64,000 nt of DNA from Topomyia yanbarensis. Lineage: Eukaryota > Arthropoda > Insecta > Diptera > Culicidae. The DNA is taken from NCBI RefSeq assembly GCF_030247195.1, contig NC_080672.1, forward strand, positions 396,259,037 to 396,323,036. The letters are read 5' to 3'. The translations under genes and the position numbers were made by a program. This document shows positions 32,018 to 43,869 of the stretch, in pieces (the first letter of the stretch is position 1; every line of letters starts with the position of its first letter). Under the pieces are notes generated by a model, which was given only the letters and a program-made list of their open reading frames with translations, had not been told where the DNA came from and ran no database searches.

Positions 32018-33865
32018 ATGTCAGTTATGGAAATAACTGTCAAATTCATTCCCAAAGGTGGCCGCGTCACTTATGAGGAGGCAAAGAGCTTTAGACCGAT
32101 CAGTCTGACCTCCTTCCTTCTCAAATCAGTGGAACGTTTAATCGACCACTACATTCGGGATGGTAGCTTGGGCGAGCACCCGCTGTATGCAATGCAACAT
32201 GGATATCAGCGGGGGAAGTCTACTACCACCCTGTTACACAATGTTGTCTACAACATTGAAAAAGCTTTTTCACTAAAGCAATCAAGTTTAGGAGTTTTTC
32301 TCGATATTGAAGGTGCTTTTGACAACGTGTCTTTCGAATCCATTTTGGAAGCAGCACGAGATCATGGAGTACCTTCATTTATCATGAACTGGATACACGC
32401 AATGCTTAGCAACCGACATCTGTGCTCATCGTTAAGACAAGTAGAGATGAGGAAACTGAGTGTCTGCGGATGTCCTCAAGGTGGTGTGCTTTCACCACTT
32501 CTATGGAACCTTGTCGCCGATAGCTTGTTGAGAAAACTAAATGAGCTTGGGTTTCCGACGTATGGTTTCGCCGATGATTATCATATAATGATCACCGGTA
32601 TTTGCATTAACACACTTTTTGATTTGATGCAACAAGCCTTATGTGTTGTTGAGCGGTGGTGTCTTCATGTTGGACTATCAGTTAATCCAAATAAAACCTC
32701 AATGGTGCTTTTCACGCAACGAAGGATTACAACCGGAGCTCGTCCATTGCAGTTTTTTGACTCTGAAATTATTGTCGAAGATCCAGTTAAGTACGTTGGG
32801 GTAATTCTCGACTCAAAACTTAATTGGACAGCTCACATCGATTTCAGGATCAAGAAAGCTTGCATGGCCTTTGGCCAATGTAGACGGGCTTTCGGCAAAT
32901 CCTGGGGACTCAAACCCAAGTACATTCAGTGGATCTACACAACAATTGTTAGACCAATACTGCCATACGGGTGCCTTGTTTGGTGGCAGAAGGGAGGAGT
33001 CACGACAATCCAATCAAAGTTAAACCATCTTCAGAGGATGGTCTTGATGGCGATGACTGGTGCGTTCTCGACAACACCTACTGCTGCTCTCGAGGCACTC
33101 TTGAACATAAAACCACTACATGTGTTTCTGAAACAAGAAGCACTTTCTTGTGCATACCATCTAAATGTTACTGGGCTCTGGAACAGTAATCCAATAGATC
33201 GTGTAACTAGCCACACAAGACTGTGGCCCCAAATGGTTACTTGGGATGAATATACACTTGCTCCCAGTGACCTTACACTCACATGTAGTTTTGTAGAACT
33301 CAAATCGAAGAACTTAGCATTTCAAATGCTATCTACCTTCTATGGGTACCCGGTCATTCCGGTATTACTGGAAATGAATGGGCGGACGAATTGGCTAGAG
33401 CTGGCGCTGCGACTGATTTCGTTGGTCCAGAACCAGTTCTACCACTGTCAATAAGTTGGATAAAGCACAAGATTCGCGCTTGGGCTACATTCGAACATGC
33501 CAACCATTGGCGTAGCTTGCAAACTTTCGTTCAAACAAAGGCTTTTCTGCCGGATGTGAGTCCGAAAATGTCAAGAAATTTGTTGCATTTTTCCAAGCAC
33601 AACTGCAGTATTCTGGTCAGGGCACTGACTGGACATTGCAAACTCAATTATCACATGGCTACTATTCAGCGCGCTGAGTATTATTCATGTGATCTTTTGT
33701 GAATCCGATTACGGAACATAATATCATTTAATATGCAATTTCCCTGTATTAATGCAATTGCGCATCCGGATTTTTGGTTCTCCATACATAGATGAACCTA
33801 TGTACAGAGAGCTGAAATTTAAGGATATGCTTTTGTTCCTAACCCAGTGTGGTAAAGAGCTATAG
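32018..33865 (+). pseudogene. LOA-type reverse transcriptase with RNase H and C-terminal tail
   Basis: The 478-residue open frame has all RT blocks: FRPISLTSFLLKSVERL, HGYQRGKSTTTLL, FLDIEGAFDNVSFES with the first catalytic Asp, CPQGGVLSPLLWN, GFADDYHIM with the catalytic Asp pair intact, NPNKTSMVLF and KYVGVILDSKLNW, then the thumb. Near 33315-33340 an internal deletion and frameshift lead into a RNase H remnant (WVPGHSGITGNEWADELA). A frame change near 33700 reaches a CESDY...CNF tail and FKDMLLFLTQCGKEL with the stop at 33863-33865. RT seems catalytically plausible but the element lacks endonuclease. Confidence 0.88.
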
Positions 33866-34287
33866 TTTTTTAGCCGTATTTGAATGACAATATCTCTTCG
33901 GGGGTGTTGTCGTTCTGTTATCTCAATATCCCCTCGAGGGTGTTGATATATCCGCTCACTGTTTGAGTAGAGGTTCTAAATCCCTCCGGGGGTTGGAAGT
34001 TTTATTCCTGCTGTTGTAGCACCTGCAGATCGTTCAGCATCACTCCGGGGGTGCAGAATGCTCTGTTTTAATTGTTATGTGTCGTTGTTTTCCTTACCCC
34101 TAACCTTACCACTTCCCCAATCCTTCCCATCAGGAAAATGATGAAAAGACGATTCTTGGCAAGGCACAAATCTCCGATCAACATGGGGAACGTGCCATTT
34201 GAGCCAGACGCTACTGATTCCTGATAGACATCTGGAAGTTCAGAACTGAACTTTTTGTTCATCTATCTATTTATAATAGACCTTGTC

Positions 34288-36475
34288 ATGAAGAAATCGA
34301 AACTATTGAAATCCAAAGGATGTTATACAGAAGCAGATGTAAGAAAATGCATCGCAGCGATCCAGAATCAGGTGCCAATTAAAACAGCCTGCAGACGAAA
34401 CGGAGTTCCCCGTTCTACAATCAAGTACCGACTTGGAGAGAAATGGTCCGGGAAACTAAGAAAAGGTCCTCCAACAGTACTTACTGAGCAAGAAGAATCG
34501 GAAATAGTGACCTGGATTAAGAGCATGGCAAGGAAAGGTTTCCCGATAACTAAGGATCGGTTGTGTCTAACTGTAAAACGATTCTTATCTGAGCATCCAC
34601 GAAAGGCTAACTGTAAAATGAATGCAGGTAGTATGAAACATAAATATTGTTAATTACATAAAAAAGTATACTTTTGTAAACTTCAGGGTACAGATGGTAT
34701 TGCGGTTTTTTACGTCGACATCCGGAATTGACAATACGTAAACCTGAAAAGGTGTCATCTGCGGCTGCAACGGTTACAGAAGAAAATATTCGTCATTGGT
34801 ATCACTCCGTCTATGAACTCTTGGAAGAAGAAGGCACAGTGATATATTGAATGATGCACGAAGAATATTCAACGGGGATGAAATAGGATTCGATTTGGAT
34901 CCAGAAACTAAGGCCGTGATCGTTCCAAAAGACGAAAAGAACACATATTTGATTGATACGGGATCTAAAAAAAACGTTACAGTTCTGCAATCGTACGGCG
35001 CTGCCGGCGTAGTTGTTCCACCTTGCGTAATACTACCTTTCCAACGGATTCCTGTTAGCATTGCAAAAAGTTTTCCAGCTGATTGGGGAGTTGGGCGATC
35101 GGATAATGGATGGATGACGAGAGAAGCATTTGTTGCATATATCAAAAATATGTTTTATCCTTACTTGTTTTGCGAAAACGTGCCATTTCCAGTCATTTAT
35201 TTCGTGGATGGTCACCGAAGCCACACAGGCTTTGAGGCTGCAGCTGAATGTCAAAAATTAGGAATTATTTTGGTTTCATTGTACGCAAACTGCACACATA
35301 TAATCCAACCTGCAGACGTTGCTATTTTCCGGTCTTTAAAAGCCAGTTGGACAAAACAGGTGCGTTTATGGCAAGCGAAAAATCCCGGAAAAAATATTCG
35401 CTTGGACGAATTTGGAATGATTCTTGATACGGCAATCAAATATTCTTTTAAGCCAGCGATTGTGGTTAAGGGATTTGAAGTTTGTGGACTCTATCCCTTC
35501 AACGAGAACGCTGTGGATTATAGAAAGTGCAGCGCAGGAAATAGAGATCCTATTTCATCGGTCGAAGTAAACAGCGCTGAAACCACGGAGCCGCAAACAG
35601 CTAATGAGACTGTATCTAACTTGAAAATGTTTCTTTTGAACATAATCGAACAAATCGATAAATCAAAGGCTATGTTATATCGAGCGATCGAACCTGAACA
35701 CTTTGTTGATCAGTCGGAAAGAATAGTTGCATCTATTTATAGGACCGTTTTAGCCCCGTTGGACCAGCGTCAGATTGAGGATATAGTTGACATTGAAGAA
35801 ATAATAATTGAAGATGATTATCAGGAATCGATCAGTACACCGGATTTTGACCTTAACCAGGACAATTTCATTGAGGATTGGCTGGATGGAACAAAAATTG
35901 TGAGTGGAGACGATAAGGCGATTGAAGGCAGTTTGGTCGAGGCTTCGATTGTTTACAATGATGTCAACGATGAATTATTTGCACCTGATCAACACACTTA
36001 CAAACATGAGCATAGCCACGACGCTGCTACACAGCTTATACCTTTTGATGGTAAATCTAATGGCAATTTTTTACTGTTGAATGAAAGTATCGTCGCCGAT
36101 AATAAATGCAGCCGGAACAAAGATTTTCTACAGGTTTCCGCTGCGAAATCTTTTCACGGCAAAGTTGTGAAAACTGAGCATACCGAACTTCTCAACACTA
36201 CTACTTCTTCCAATAATAGCCTTCGAAGCTACATGAATGAACCTAACACGCAACAGAAGAAGAACAAACGGTTTAAAAATGTTAAAAGTCCACCAGTATT
36301 AACCTCACGAAAACGGTTGGAATGACATAAGATTAAGGAAGCGGAAAAAGAAAATATAAGACAAGAACGAGTGCGCAGATTGGATGAAAAGGCAAGAAAG
36401 GCGAATATTAAACGTAATGAATTGATAAATAAAGCAGAGGAAAGATTAAGACGATTGAAAAAGGGATTGAATTAG
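34288..36475 (+). pseudogene. Pogo-type DDE transposase gene with one intron, lightly damaged
   Basis: Exon 1 (ATG 34288 to 34627) encodes a pipsqueak-type helix-turn-helix (TEADVRKCIAAIQNQ, TACRRNGVPRSTIKYRL) and the start of a CENP-B-like domain. A 59-bp GT-AG intron (34628-34686) splices in frame to GYRWYCGFLRRHPELTIRKPE. A 1-base shift near 34840 is followed by the DDE catalytic core: FNGDEIGF (D1), FVDGHRSH (D2) and QPADVAIFRSLK (D3). The C-terminal part is acidic, then basic. A TGA at 36323-36325 interrupts the frame, which otherwise continues 49 codons through a charged coiled-coil-like tail to TAG 36473-36475. Such transposases move Tc1/mariner-superfamily elements. Terminal repeats were not found. 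Two lesions only, so young or lately constrained. Confidence 0.85.
34628..34686 (+). other. 59-bp intron in the transposase gene
   Basis: GTAGTATG at the donor, TTTTGTAAACTTCAG at the acceptor, AT-rich interior with stops in all frames. Removal joins exon 1 to the conserved CENP-B-type segment without a frame change. Confidence 0.75.
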
Positions 36476-37270
36476 TAGAATCGGTTCACAAACGTATTTT
36501 ATATGAGTTTTCGATGATTACATATAACTTTCCTGAATAAAATGAATTGATGGGAAATTTATCATAATTTTTTCGCTTATTTCAATAATTCCCTCTTCTG
36601 AATTAAGACAGGTTGCAGGGTGAGGAGCCATAAAATATGTCACAATTCGTTCAATAGCTCCACAATTTTTAATAAATCCATTAATTATACATATTCTTAT
36701 AAATATATAATGCAATCCTATAGTAGCCCCAGGACGAGTAATCGTTTAATGGACCTGGGGCCATATTAGGAAAGAAGGGACCATTACAAGGCAATGAAGA
36801 AAGTATTAGTTTTAGAAAAATAAACCTTTAAATAGAGGTTTCATAGCGAAACTGATTTAAATATGCATTTAGTACTAAACTAGGGATCTAGTTGCTGATT
36901 TTTTGCCTTGTTTTTAGCTGAGGATGTAAAATGATACACAAAATAACTCATCGTATCTACTAAAGTGTCCATTACTAGTATACATACCCTATGTGAATAA
37001 CTCAACGATTGGTCCAGTAGATTTTGAGTTATGATGTACATCGCAATACAAGTTTTCGATGTGGCGCCTGACTGAATAAACAAACAATCTTTGCATCGAA
37101 AAAAAATTAAAGAATCGAGCAAATACAAATTGTGATTGTTTTTTTCTTTTCCTCTTGTTAAAATAACTAAAAAATTGTAGGCCAATTAAACACCTTCATT
37201 CATTTTGATAGCCATAAGTAAACTAACAAACGAAAACAATTTTTATTCAATGCAGCTCTGCATCCAATCA
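36476..37270. other. AT-rich spacer
   Basis: Nothing identified. A CCCCAGG...CCTGGGG pair near 36727-36758 can form a small hairpin. A 65-residue minus-strand frame (36518-36715) was not recognised. Confidence 0.3.
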
Positions 37271-37548
37271 CAGTCGTGATTCGCTGGTTGGACACTTTTT
37301 AACTGGACCGCTTCATAGTTGGACCTCCGCTAGTTGGACCATTGTCCAACTAAAAAGCATCTGAATGTCAAAATCTTGTGTCAAATTTACTTTGACAATC
37401 AATCTGACAATTATTAGAGATGTGAATAGATGCAATTATATTACTAACGTCTCCTTTGGAGAGTTTTTGACATTTATCAGTCGGTGCAACTAACGAATCA
37501 AATTCGTTAGTTGTACAGAGGTGTGACCCAACCAGCGAATCACGACTG
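37271..37548. mobile_element. 278-bp pogo/Tigger-like MITE
   Basis: Exact inverted ends of about 21 bp beginning CAGTCGTGATTCGCTGG on both sides. The right flank begins TA and the left flank ends CA, consistent with one mutated TA duplication. TTGGAC-type motifs repeat inside the left arm. It lies 0.8 kb from the pogo-type transposase gene. Confidence 0.82.
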
Positions 37549-38493
37549 TATAAAATTTCGTTCGACGGTTTATTTCAAAATGATTCGACTTCTGCTAACC
37601 TGCAATATAACTCTTCGATGTGGCGTTTTGAAATGAGTGTGTAGCATCTTCTAGATAGGACGATAAAGAATATCAAAAGATGGCAGTTACAACTCGAGTA
37701 CACCTGTGTTTTCGTACGAGATAAAACTTACTTCCTTGCCCTCATATTATTTGTGTGCAACATGGGCCATAATATTGCACATGAAGGTCGAAAAGTTGAT
37801 TCAAATTATTGAGATGTATGCAAGAGGCAGTGTCACGAAATTTCAAAATCAGTTACCTATTTCTGCTTGCATTTACCGAAACCGACATTCAGATTAAATG
37901 CCTCTCTCATTCATTTACTTTCCAACTTACTGAAATTTCATGCAGAATCGAATGCTTGAGTGCAGAAAATATAAATTCATTCACCAACCAAAGCATTCAT
38001 TTGTTATTATGTCGACAGTTTGAAGGCAGAAGTTAGCATCTTCTACATTTTCGAGCATAAGTGAACTGCGTAATATATATCTGGTGCACTTTTGATCAAT
38101 AATCCCTCTCAGAGCTAGCATAGAAATAAAATTCACTTTGCTTCTGAAACCGAACATGTCCGTACCTGAAAGCGCTGCGTCGGGAGAACGAATGACGATG
38201 GAAACGAGCCAAAAATTTAATTCATCGCATCGCTGCATGAACTCGTTTTCTTTCGAGTTCATGCAGCGATGTCAATTTTTTTAAGCTCTGGCAAAAGGGA
38301 ATTTGCAGGTCTTTTACACTGTTTTCGTTTGGTTTCACTTTTTTATGAATCCACGATAGAGTCGATAATGGAATTTATGTGACTGATTTTTGCGACAGAG
38401 CATTGGGACCAGAGACAGGTAGCATTGGTTTTTTGTTCACAAACTAGGATAATCAGTTTTCGGCCACAATTCGTATTGGCCGATGGATGCTAC
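37549..38493. other. AT-rich spacer with one palindrome
   Basis: No gene seen. Contains the palindrome at 38228-38271. Confidence 0.35.
38228..38271. repeat. Perfect 18-bp palindrome with 8-base loop
   Basis: Arms CATCGCTGCATGAACTCG (38228-38245) and its reverse complement (38254-38271) around TTTTCTTT. Confidence 0.92.
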
Positions 38494-38671
38494 CCAAGCA
38501 ACCAAAAGTGCGTATAAGGGAGCTGCATAAGCTTCCAGTTTTAAGTAATTTTGCGATACGTTTTGTGTACTAATAGCGGCTTAAGCAGCTTGAAAGTTCG
38601 CTAAGAACTTTATGTGAACATTAAAGTATTTTTACTTTTTAAGTATTATCCGAACTTCTGGTTGCTTTGGT
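38494..38671. mobile_element. Short MITE with AAGCAACCA ends
   Basis: AAGCAACCAAAAGT near 38496 and its imperfect reverse complement ACTTCTGGTTGCTT near 38654 mark inverted ends, with TA just outside on both sides (38491-38492 region and 38671-38672). Interior non-coding. Ends accurate to a few bases. Confidence 0.55.
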
Positions 38672-39109
38672 ATTCTACTAGGCTTCGACTATTTGGTAAA
38701 GGCAAATGGCTTATTATCAAAATACAATTTACCTTTCGGAAAGGGGAGGATACGACCGATTGTTTTGCGCAGCTTTCAACGAAAATTCAATTAGCGTACG
38801 CTTACGATTCTGTAGAAATGGTTCTCGGATAAATTTAACCTTTAATTTTAAACAGCTATTCGTATAATTTGATGTCAGAAACGCACACTACCTTTTCTCG
38901 TAGCGATTCGGCATGTCCTTGAATCTGCTACATAGGTTTTCCAGCCCCTTTTTTACAGTTTCTATCTAAGCGGCGTTGTTAAATATCTTGCCAACGCATG
39001 AACGCTAATACAAATGGCGAATTATGGCACGGTTTCTGTTACAGAGCTTCAGATTTGCAGAAACCAATGCAGAGTAATTTTGAAAATTTTTGTACTCTGG
39101 ATGTAAGGG

Positions 39110-39720
39110 TATCGAGCTTTTCAACAAGGACATCGAGTTGATTTTCAATGAAGCGTGATTCAGCTCAACTTTAGCATCTAGTAGTGGATAGAATAATCCC
39201 TGAAGTGATTCCTTAGAATAATGCTCCAGTTTTCCCCGTATAATTTATAGGGGGATATGTCGATAGTTCATACGGAGTCTCTCAACAGAAGGAAAACTTT
39301 GTTTCTACAATGGGTAACTCTATGGCTCCATCATTTGCAACGAAAGCAGTTCGTGCCCCGCGTCACAAAAAGTTGAATAGGTAGACGAGCCCCGTTCAAA
39401 AGAACTGTTCCGGTGAAACGTTCGAAGTGAGGTTCATGGAAATTATGTTCTTTTTTATACTCCTCGATTTTTTGCTAAACGCAATCGCTTGCATACCAGA
39501 ATTTTCACTGACGGAAGCAATTTCGGAGAATACACCATTAATCTTTACTGTTCGGGCGGGTACGTAGAAAGAATGATTTTCAATGAAGCGTGATTCAGCT
39601 CAACTTCATCATCTAGAAGTTTCCCATTTATGTACCTGAAGGCTATATTCGGGTTCTTGCATATACCAACAATCGAGCTTATGCGGCGTAGTGATTGCAT
39701 ACTTCTCTTCCACCACCGAT
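39110..39720 (-). pseudogene. LINE ORF1 (gag-like) fragment
   Basis: Minus-strand reading gives RRISSIVGICKNPNIAFRYI and LDDEVELNHASLKI near 39565-39690, then after disruption FTGTVLLNGARLPIQLF and a zinc-knuckle-like CFRCK...SHRVTHC near 39300-39420. This resembles the ORF1 protein of jockey-group LINEs, which has knuckles after an esterase/RRM-like region. An approximately 45-bp stretch is present twice in direct orientation (39152-39190 and 39577-39617), so the fragment contains an internal duplication. Clade not determined. Confidence 0.5.
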
Positions 39721-39773
39721 AAAATCTAATCTTCTGTCCGCTCGCTAGCCAAGTATAAAAACAGAGTCGGTAG

Positions 39774-41146
39774 GGGAGACTGAGGAGACCCCTTTTTTAT
39801 TTTTCAATCCCACTCCGTGGAATGATAAAAAAAACCATGTATTTTTGTAGTTTTATATTGTTTCTAGGGTTGACTGATAATCATAAAAAAGTTCCATGGA
39901 AATATTATACTGGATATTATACTGGATGAACTATGAGCATTTTTGGAAAACAACAAAAAAATGGAAAAAAAATTGATTAGTAGAGACTCGATCCCTAATT
40001 TGGGGACACTTGATTATTTTTTGAAAATGTGTTTAAAAGAGCATGTAGGGTAATAAGCCTATTTTTCCCTGTTTCTATTATCATCCTACCCCTCTGAAGC
40101 CTTTGGTTAGAGCAGCGTCTGCCATCTTTGCTCAACGCATTGGCTCAAATGTTGTTGCGATAATTGGGTTACTCGATTAGAGTTTTTGCTGCACTCAAAC
40201 AGAAGAGTTACACCATTCTCAAGACAATTTTGTTATTATATTGGCTTTTAATAAGAGTCGAATGACCTTAAGGCTAAAACCTATATAATCGAAATAAAAA
40301 ATGGCTCCTAATAACAAAGCAAAGAAGCTAAAATAATAAAATTAATAATGAAATAATGTGTTACCTTCCCTAATAGGGCAAAAATAGGTACCTAACCCCA
40401 TTCAATATGTATTGTGGTATTTATTAAATTGTTGTGATTAGATATTACTATTTTTGTTGCTACATATTACGCATCTCTCGCCTGATTTTTTTTACGAATT
40501 CCCCAATTCTCTGTGCAATTATTTGAAAGCTGTCGTTTTTATGGTTAAGGAACGTCAAATGTGTGGTCAATGCATGGTTGCTACGTATACTGTAGCAAAC
40601 AATTACAGTTAAGTTTTTGTACGATGAAGCGTTCATTTTTGACAGTTTTTTTTTTGTTATTTTATGGCAACAATTGCTCTGGTGTGAATTTGGTTATTTT
40701 CAGTGGTGTGTATGAAACAATGCGAAGGGGATCAAATCTCCACGAATTTGAAGGGATCAAGTGAACCCATAGCATCTATTTCAGCAAACTTTAGTACAAA
40801 TATAGTTGAACAAAAAAATCAGCTCAATTATAACGTATTCATATAATTGACATTCTCCTGTAATTCTGTATGCAAAAGTATAGTATGTAGTGAGTGACTT
40901 TATCAATTATATATAACTTTGAAAATTTAGAAAATAAATCTTCTTCAGTTCTTCTGAGATTTTTTTCTTTAAATCGGTAAAAAATAGGTAACGCATGTCC
41001 AATTTATTTTTTTTGTGTTAAAGAAACTTATGTTTAGATAAAACTACGCAACTTTCTAGTATATTCGATTAATGTATTCTGATCCGCCTTTGAGTTACAA
41101 TGATGGGATCAAGTCTCCCCGGGGATCAAGTGTCCTCAGTCTCCCC
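39774..41146. mobile_element. 1.37-kb TA-flanked element with GGGATCAAGT repeats
   Basis: Inverted ends GGGGAGACTGAGGA are exact for 14 bases at 39774-39787 and 41133-41146, with TA on both sides (39772-39773 and 41147-41148). GGGATCAAGT or its complement recurs in the subterminal parts (near 40010, 40730, 40750, 41104 and 41121). No transposase recognised. TA target and subterminal motifs fit a non-autonomous Tc1/mariner-type element. Confidence 0.82.
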
Positions 41147-41148
41147 TA

Positions 41149-41572
41149 TGTATTGTTTTGTATGTAAATAATAATGTGCAAACCTAATAAAGACGTGATG
41201 CTAAGAATCGTAACTGAACGTTTTAGGAGAAGGTATTGGACATAATTATGTTGTTTCACACTAAGCATATCTTGTCTTGACAATAGGGAGGGGGTCGTTG
41301 TTGTTCCAATTTTATGTCAGAATCTTCGAGCTCGTGATTGATTGATTCTGACAACTTGCACCGTAGGAAATGTTTCTACAAAGATAGTGAAATGATACAT
41401 GGCAGTGTTGCTATATTTATAGGAAAATAAAGTCATTGCTTTTGACAAATACAATTATTGTCGTCAAATGAGTAAAAATGATCAAATTGGACAGAAATTG
41501 TGCGGCAAAGTAGAACAAATATTTATCATGCACTTCCCGCAATTAGGAGCAAATGTTAAAATTCTAAATTCC
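41149..41572. other. AT-rich spacer
   Basis: Nothing identified. Confidence 0.3.
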
Positions 41573-41580
41573 CGTGTCGT

Positions 41581-42738
41581 CAGGGCCGGCGTAATACGTG
41601 GGTAGTATAGATAGTACTACCCACTCGAAAATTACCGAGGTGGAATTACCCATTTGAACGTTTGGAACAAACTAATACCTAAGATTATGTGTCTCGCACA
41701 CAAAATTCATTCGTCTGCAATTCTCGATGTACAAAAATTTCATATTTTAGATGCAAATTTTATTGCTTTACAAAACAAGGAGATACACTATTGGGCTTTT
41801 TATAAAGAACACAAAAGGGATTGATTCCAACATAAGAGTAACAGAGACCGTATCAGGGAAAGTGAAGTAAGAGCAGACAACAATGACAGTGAAAAAAAAA
41901 GAAATTAAACTTGCAGCTTTTTGACAAAGGGAAGATTACTGTTAGGACATCATGAACCGGATCGCCGACAGGCCTCATTGGATCTGCTAGGAACTCTTTT
42001 GGGATCAGATTTTCCGGTAGCTTTTAGCATGTCAAGCAAAAGAGAATAACTAACTAAATTTGGATTTTTATGTATATGAGAGACATATAGGGAAGATCAA
42101 GGCGAACGACCAGACAACATGTTTAATGTCGCGATTACCGTAACCACCAGCGTAAAGACCGATCTCCACGACCACGACCACGACGTCCTTCATCCATCCT
42201 CTTTAACCAAGGTTTGTTGTGTCGTGTACCCGTTTGGTCTGACCTTTATTAGCAGTGTACAGAATCAAGCCAGCAAAATTCTTGTACGCTTAGATCAAGC
42301 GATATATCGACGATGTTAAATAGCTTATCTTTGGTCCGGAAGTAGACCGATTGTATTAGATGGATACAATTTATATTGAAAAGAAAACTTATCGGCATTA
42401 TTTTTGCCATCGGTGATATATTCAAATTGACCTCCACCAAGCCTGAAAGGTCGTCGTTCCCATTAGTCACCACTATCATGCAGGCTGCAGTACTCACGAA
42501 AAGAGGGTTTTATCGCAGTAGTTGGTACTTAGCTGTGGAACATTTGTCAACAAACACATTTTCGCCGAGCCATCGGTCATACAGCTCGTTAAAAAGGGTG
42601 TTTCCAAAGGGCAACCAGCTGTTATTACGAAATTTTCATTTTCACTTACACACGCCAGGTCTGAACATTTGTCGATACAGGTAGAAATCACTCTGAATTG
42701 TTATACCCACTCGGGAAAAAATTGTTTCGCCGGCCCTG
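41581..42738. mobile_element. Non-autonomous hAT element
   Basis: Terminal inverted repeats CAGGGCCGGCG (41581-41591) and CGCCGGCCCTG (42728-42738) are of classic hAT type, and the 8-bp sequence CGTGTCGT is perfectly duplicated at 41573-41580 and 42739-42746. ACCCACT-type motifs lie near both ends. No hAT transposase is visible. The interior (42249-42691) has two abutting minus-strand open frames with many cysteines that could be captured host sequence but are not recognised. Confidence 0.92.
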
Positions 42739-42746
42739 CGTGTCGT

Positions 42747-43869
42747 AATTCCTTAATAAATTTTGAATTCGGGTGGGTTAATCTCAAAATCTACGGATCA
42801 GACGTCATGCAAAAGTGGCCACACTGGTTCAAAGTGTACGTAACGCTCCCGTTTTGAAAATATTGAAACGACACTCAGTATACGCAGTAAACGAAAATGC
42901 GGCTAGGCGGGTTAAACTAGATGCTGGCGATCGGTAGGCTACTGAAATTTTATTCTAGGCTACCCGCCGCAACTTACCGTTGACTGTAAAAGTAATATGG
43001 GTAGTAAGAAAAGACGCAAATCCTACGTTAAAACGAAAATTTCAGTGAAAATAGGTTTTTTTAAATAAAAGATTTCAAGAATAACCCTAAATTCATTGTA
43101 TGGAGAAATTGTAAAAAACTGATTTTAAGGAATTCCTACCAATACATAGATGTATATCTCTAGTACAAATATGTAAATAAATTGTAAGTTACTTCAAATT
43201 AACCAATACAGTAGATTGTGAAAATAAAATATTTTTAAATCGCTGAATTTAATTTTTTTTAAAGAGGAGTACCCCCTTAAGAAAAGTGAAGGTTCCATTT
43301 ATAGGCGCAATCAAGTTTGACGAAACTTTTCGGAAGACACCTAATTATGTACACATCAACGAGAGCCAGACCATTTTCGGTCAGGGTGCGGCATCTCACC
43401 CGAACAGACTATTTTTTAAATCTTCGTCGAAATTTGATAAATTGTTTTTCATGACGAAATCCATTTCATTTCAGTATATTTTGGATACTAGCCGCAATTG
43501 ATAAAACTGATTTGATTACGTATTGTTTGGTTTAATTTGATGCAGGATTGATTTTCGGAAAAGTGCGGCATCTCTCCCAAAATTACCCTAAGCAATACTA
43601 GTGTAGATATCTACTGATTATGATACTAAGAAAACTTCAGTCCACTCAGAGAATATTTACGAATTCCCAAGCAATCAAGATTTATTTTAGAGGAAAAAAA
43701 ATACACTTCCACTAAAATACCTTTCACTTTAATGTGAGGTGCACGTGCTCCACCCTGGAGCCGTCAGTAGAGTATGCACTATTATCCACCTGAAATGCCT
43801 ACCCTTTTCGCCTTGTTTTCACACGGAACTCCTCCAATCAAAACGATAAACTCCCATCGTACTACTCAC
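42747..43869. other. AT-rich sequence 3' of the sei exon
   Basis: No further sei exon was recognised here. It should be intron of sei on the minus strand. Confidence 0.4.

Larger units (their letters stand above)
31478..34220 (+). mobile_element. LOA/Lian-like LINE, internally deleted
   Basis: Starts with the dispersed segment shared with 23775-23930, continues with a GC-richer 5' region, then an RT open frame (32018-33454), an RNase H remnant (about 33340-33420) and a C-terminal CCHC-like tail ending with a stop at 33863-33865. The 3' UTR contains several CTCCGGGGGTGTTG-like motifs to about 34060. The endonuclease that should precede RT is absent, so the copy is deleted between 5' region and RT. 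RNase H after RT places it in the I/LOA group. Confidence 0.78.

Noticed and set aside
34288..36475. Domesticated transposase gene
   Set aside because: A frameshift and an internal stop are present, and no evidence of selection is available from one sequence; treated as a transposon pseudogene.
36518..36715. Harbinger-type protein on the minus strand
   Set aside because: 65 residues without a recognisable motif; similarity was not convincing.
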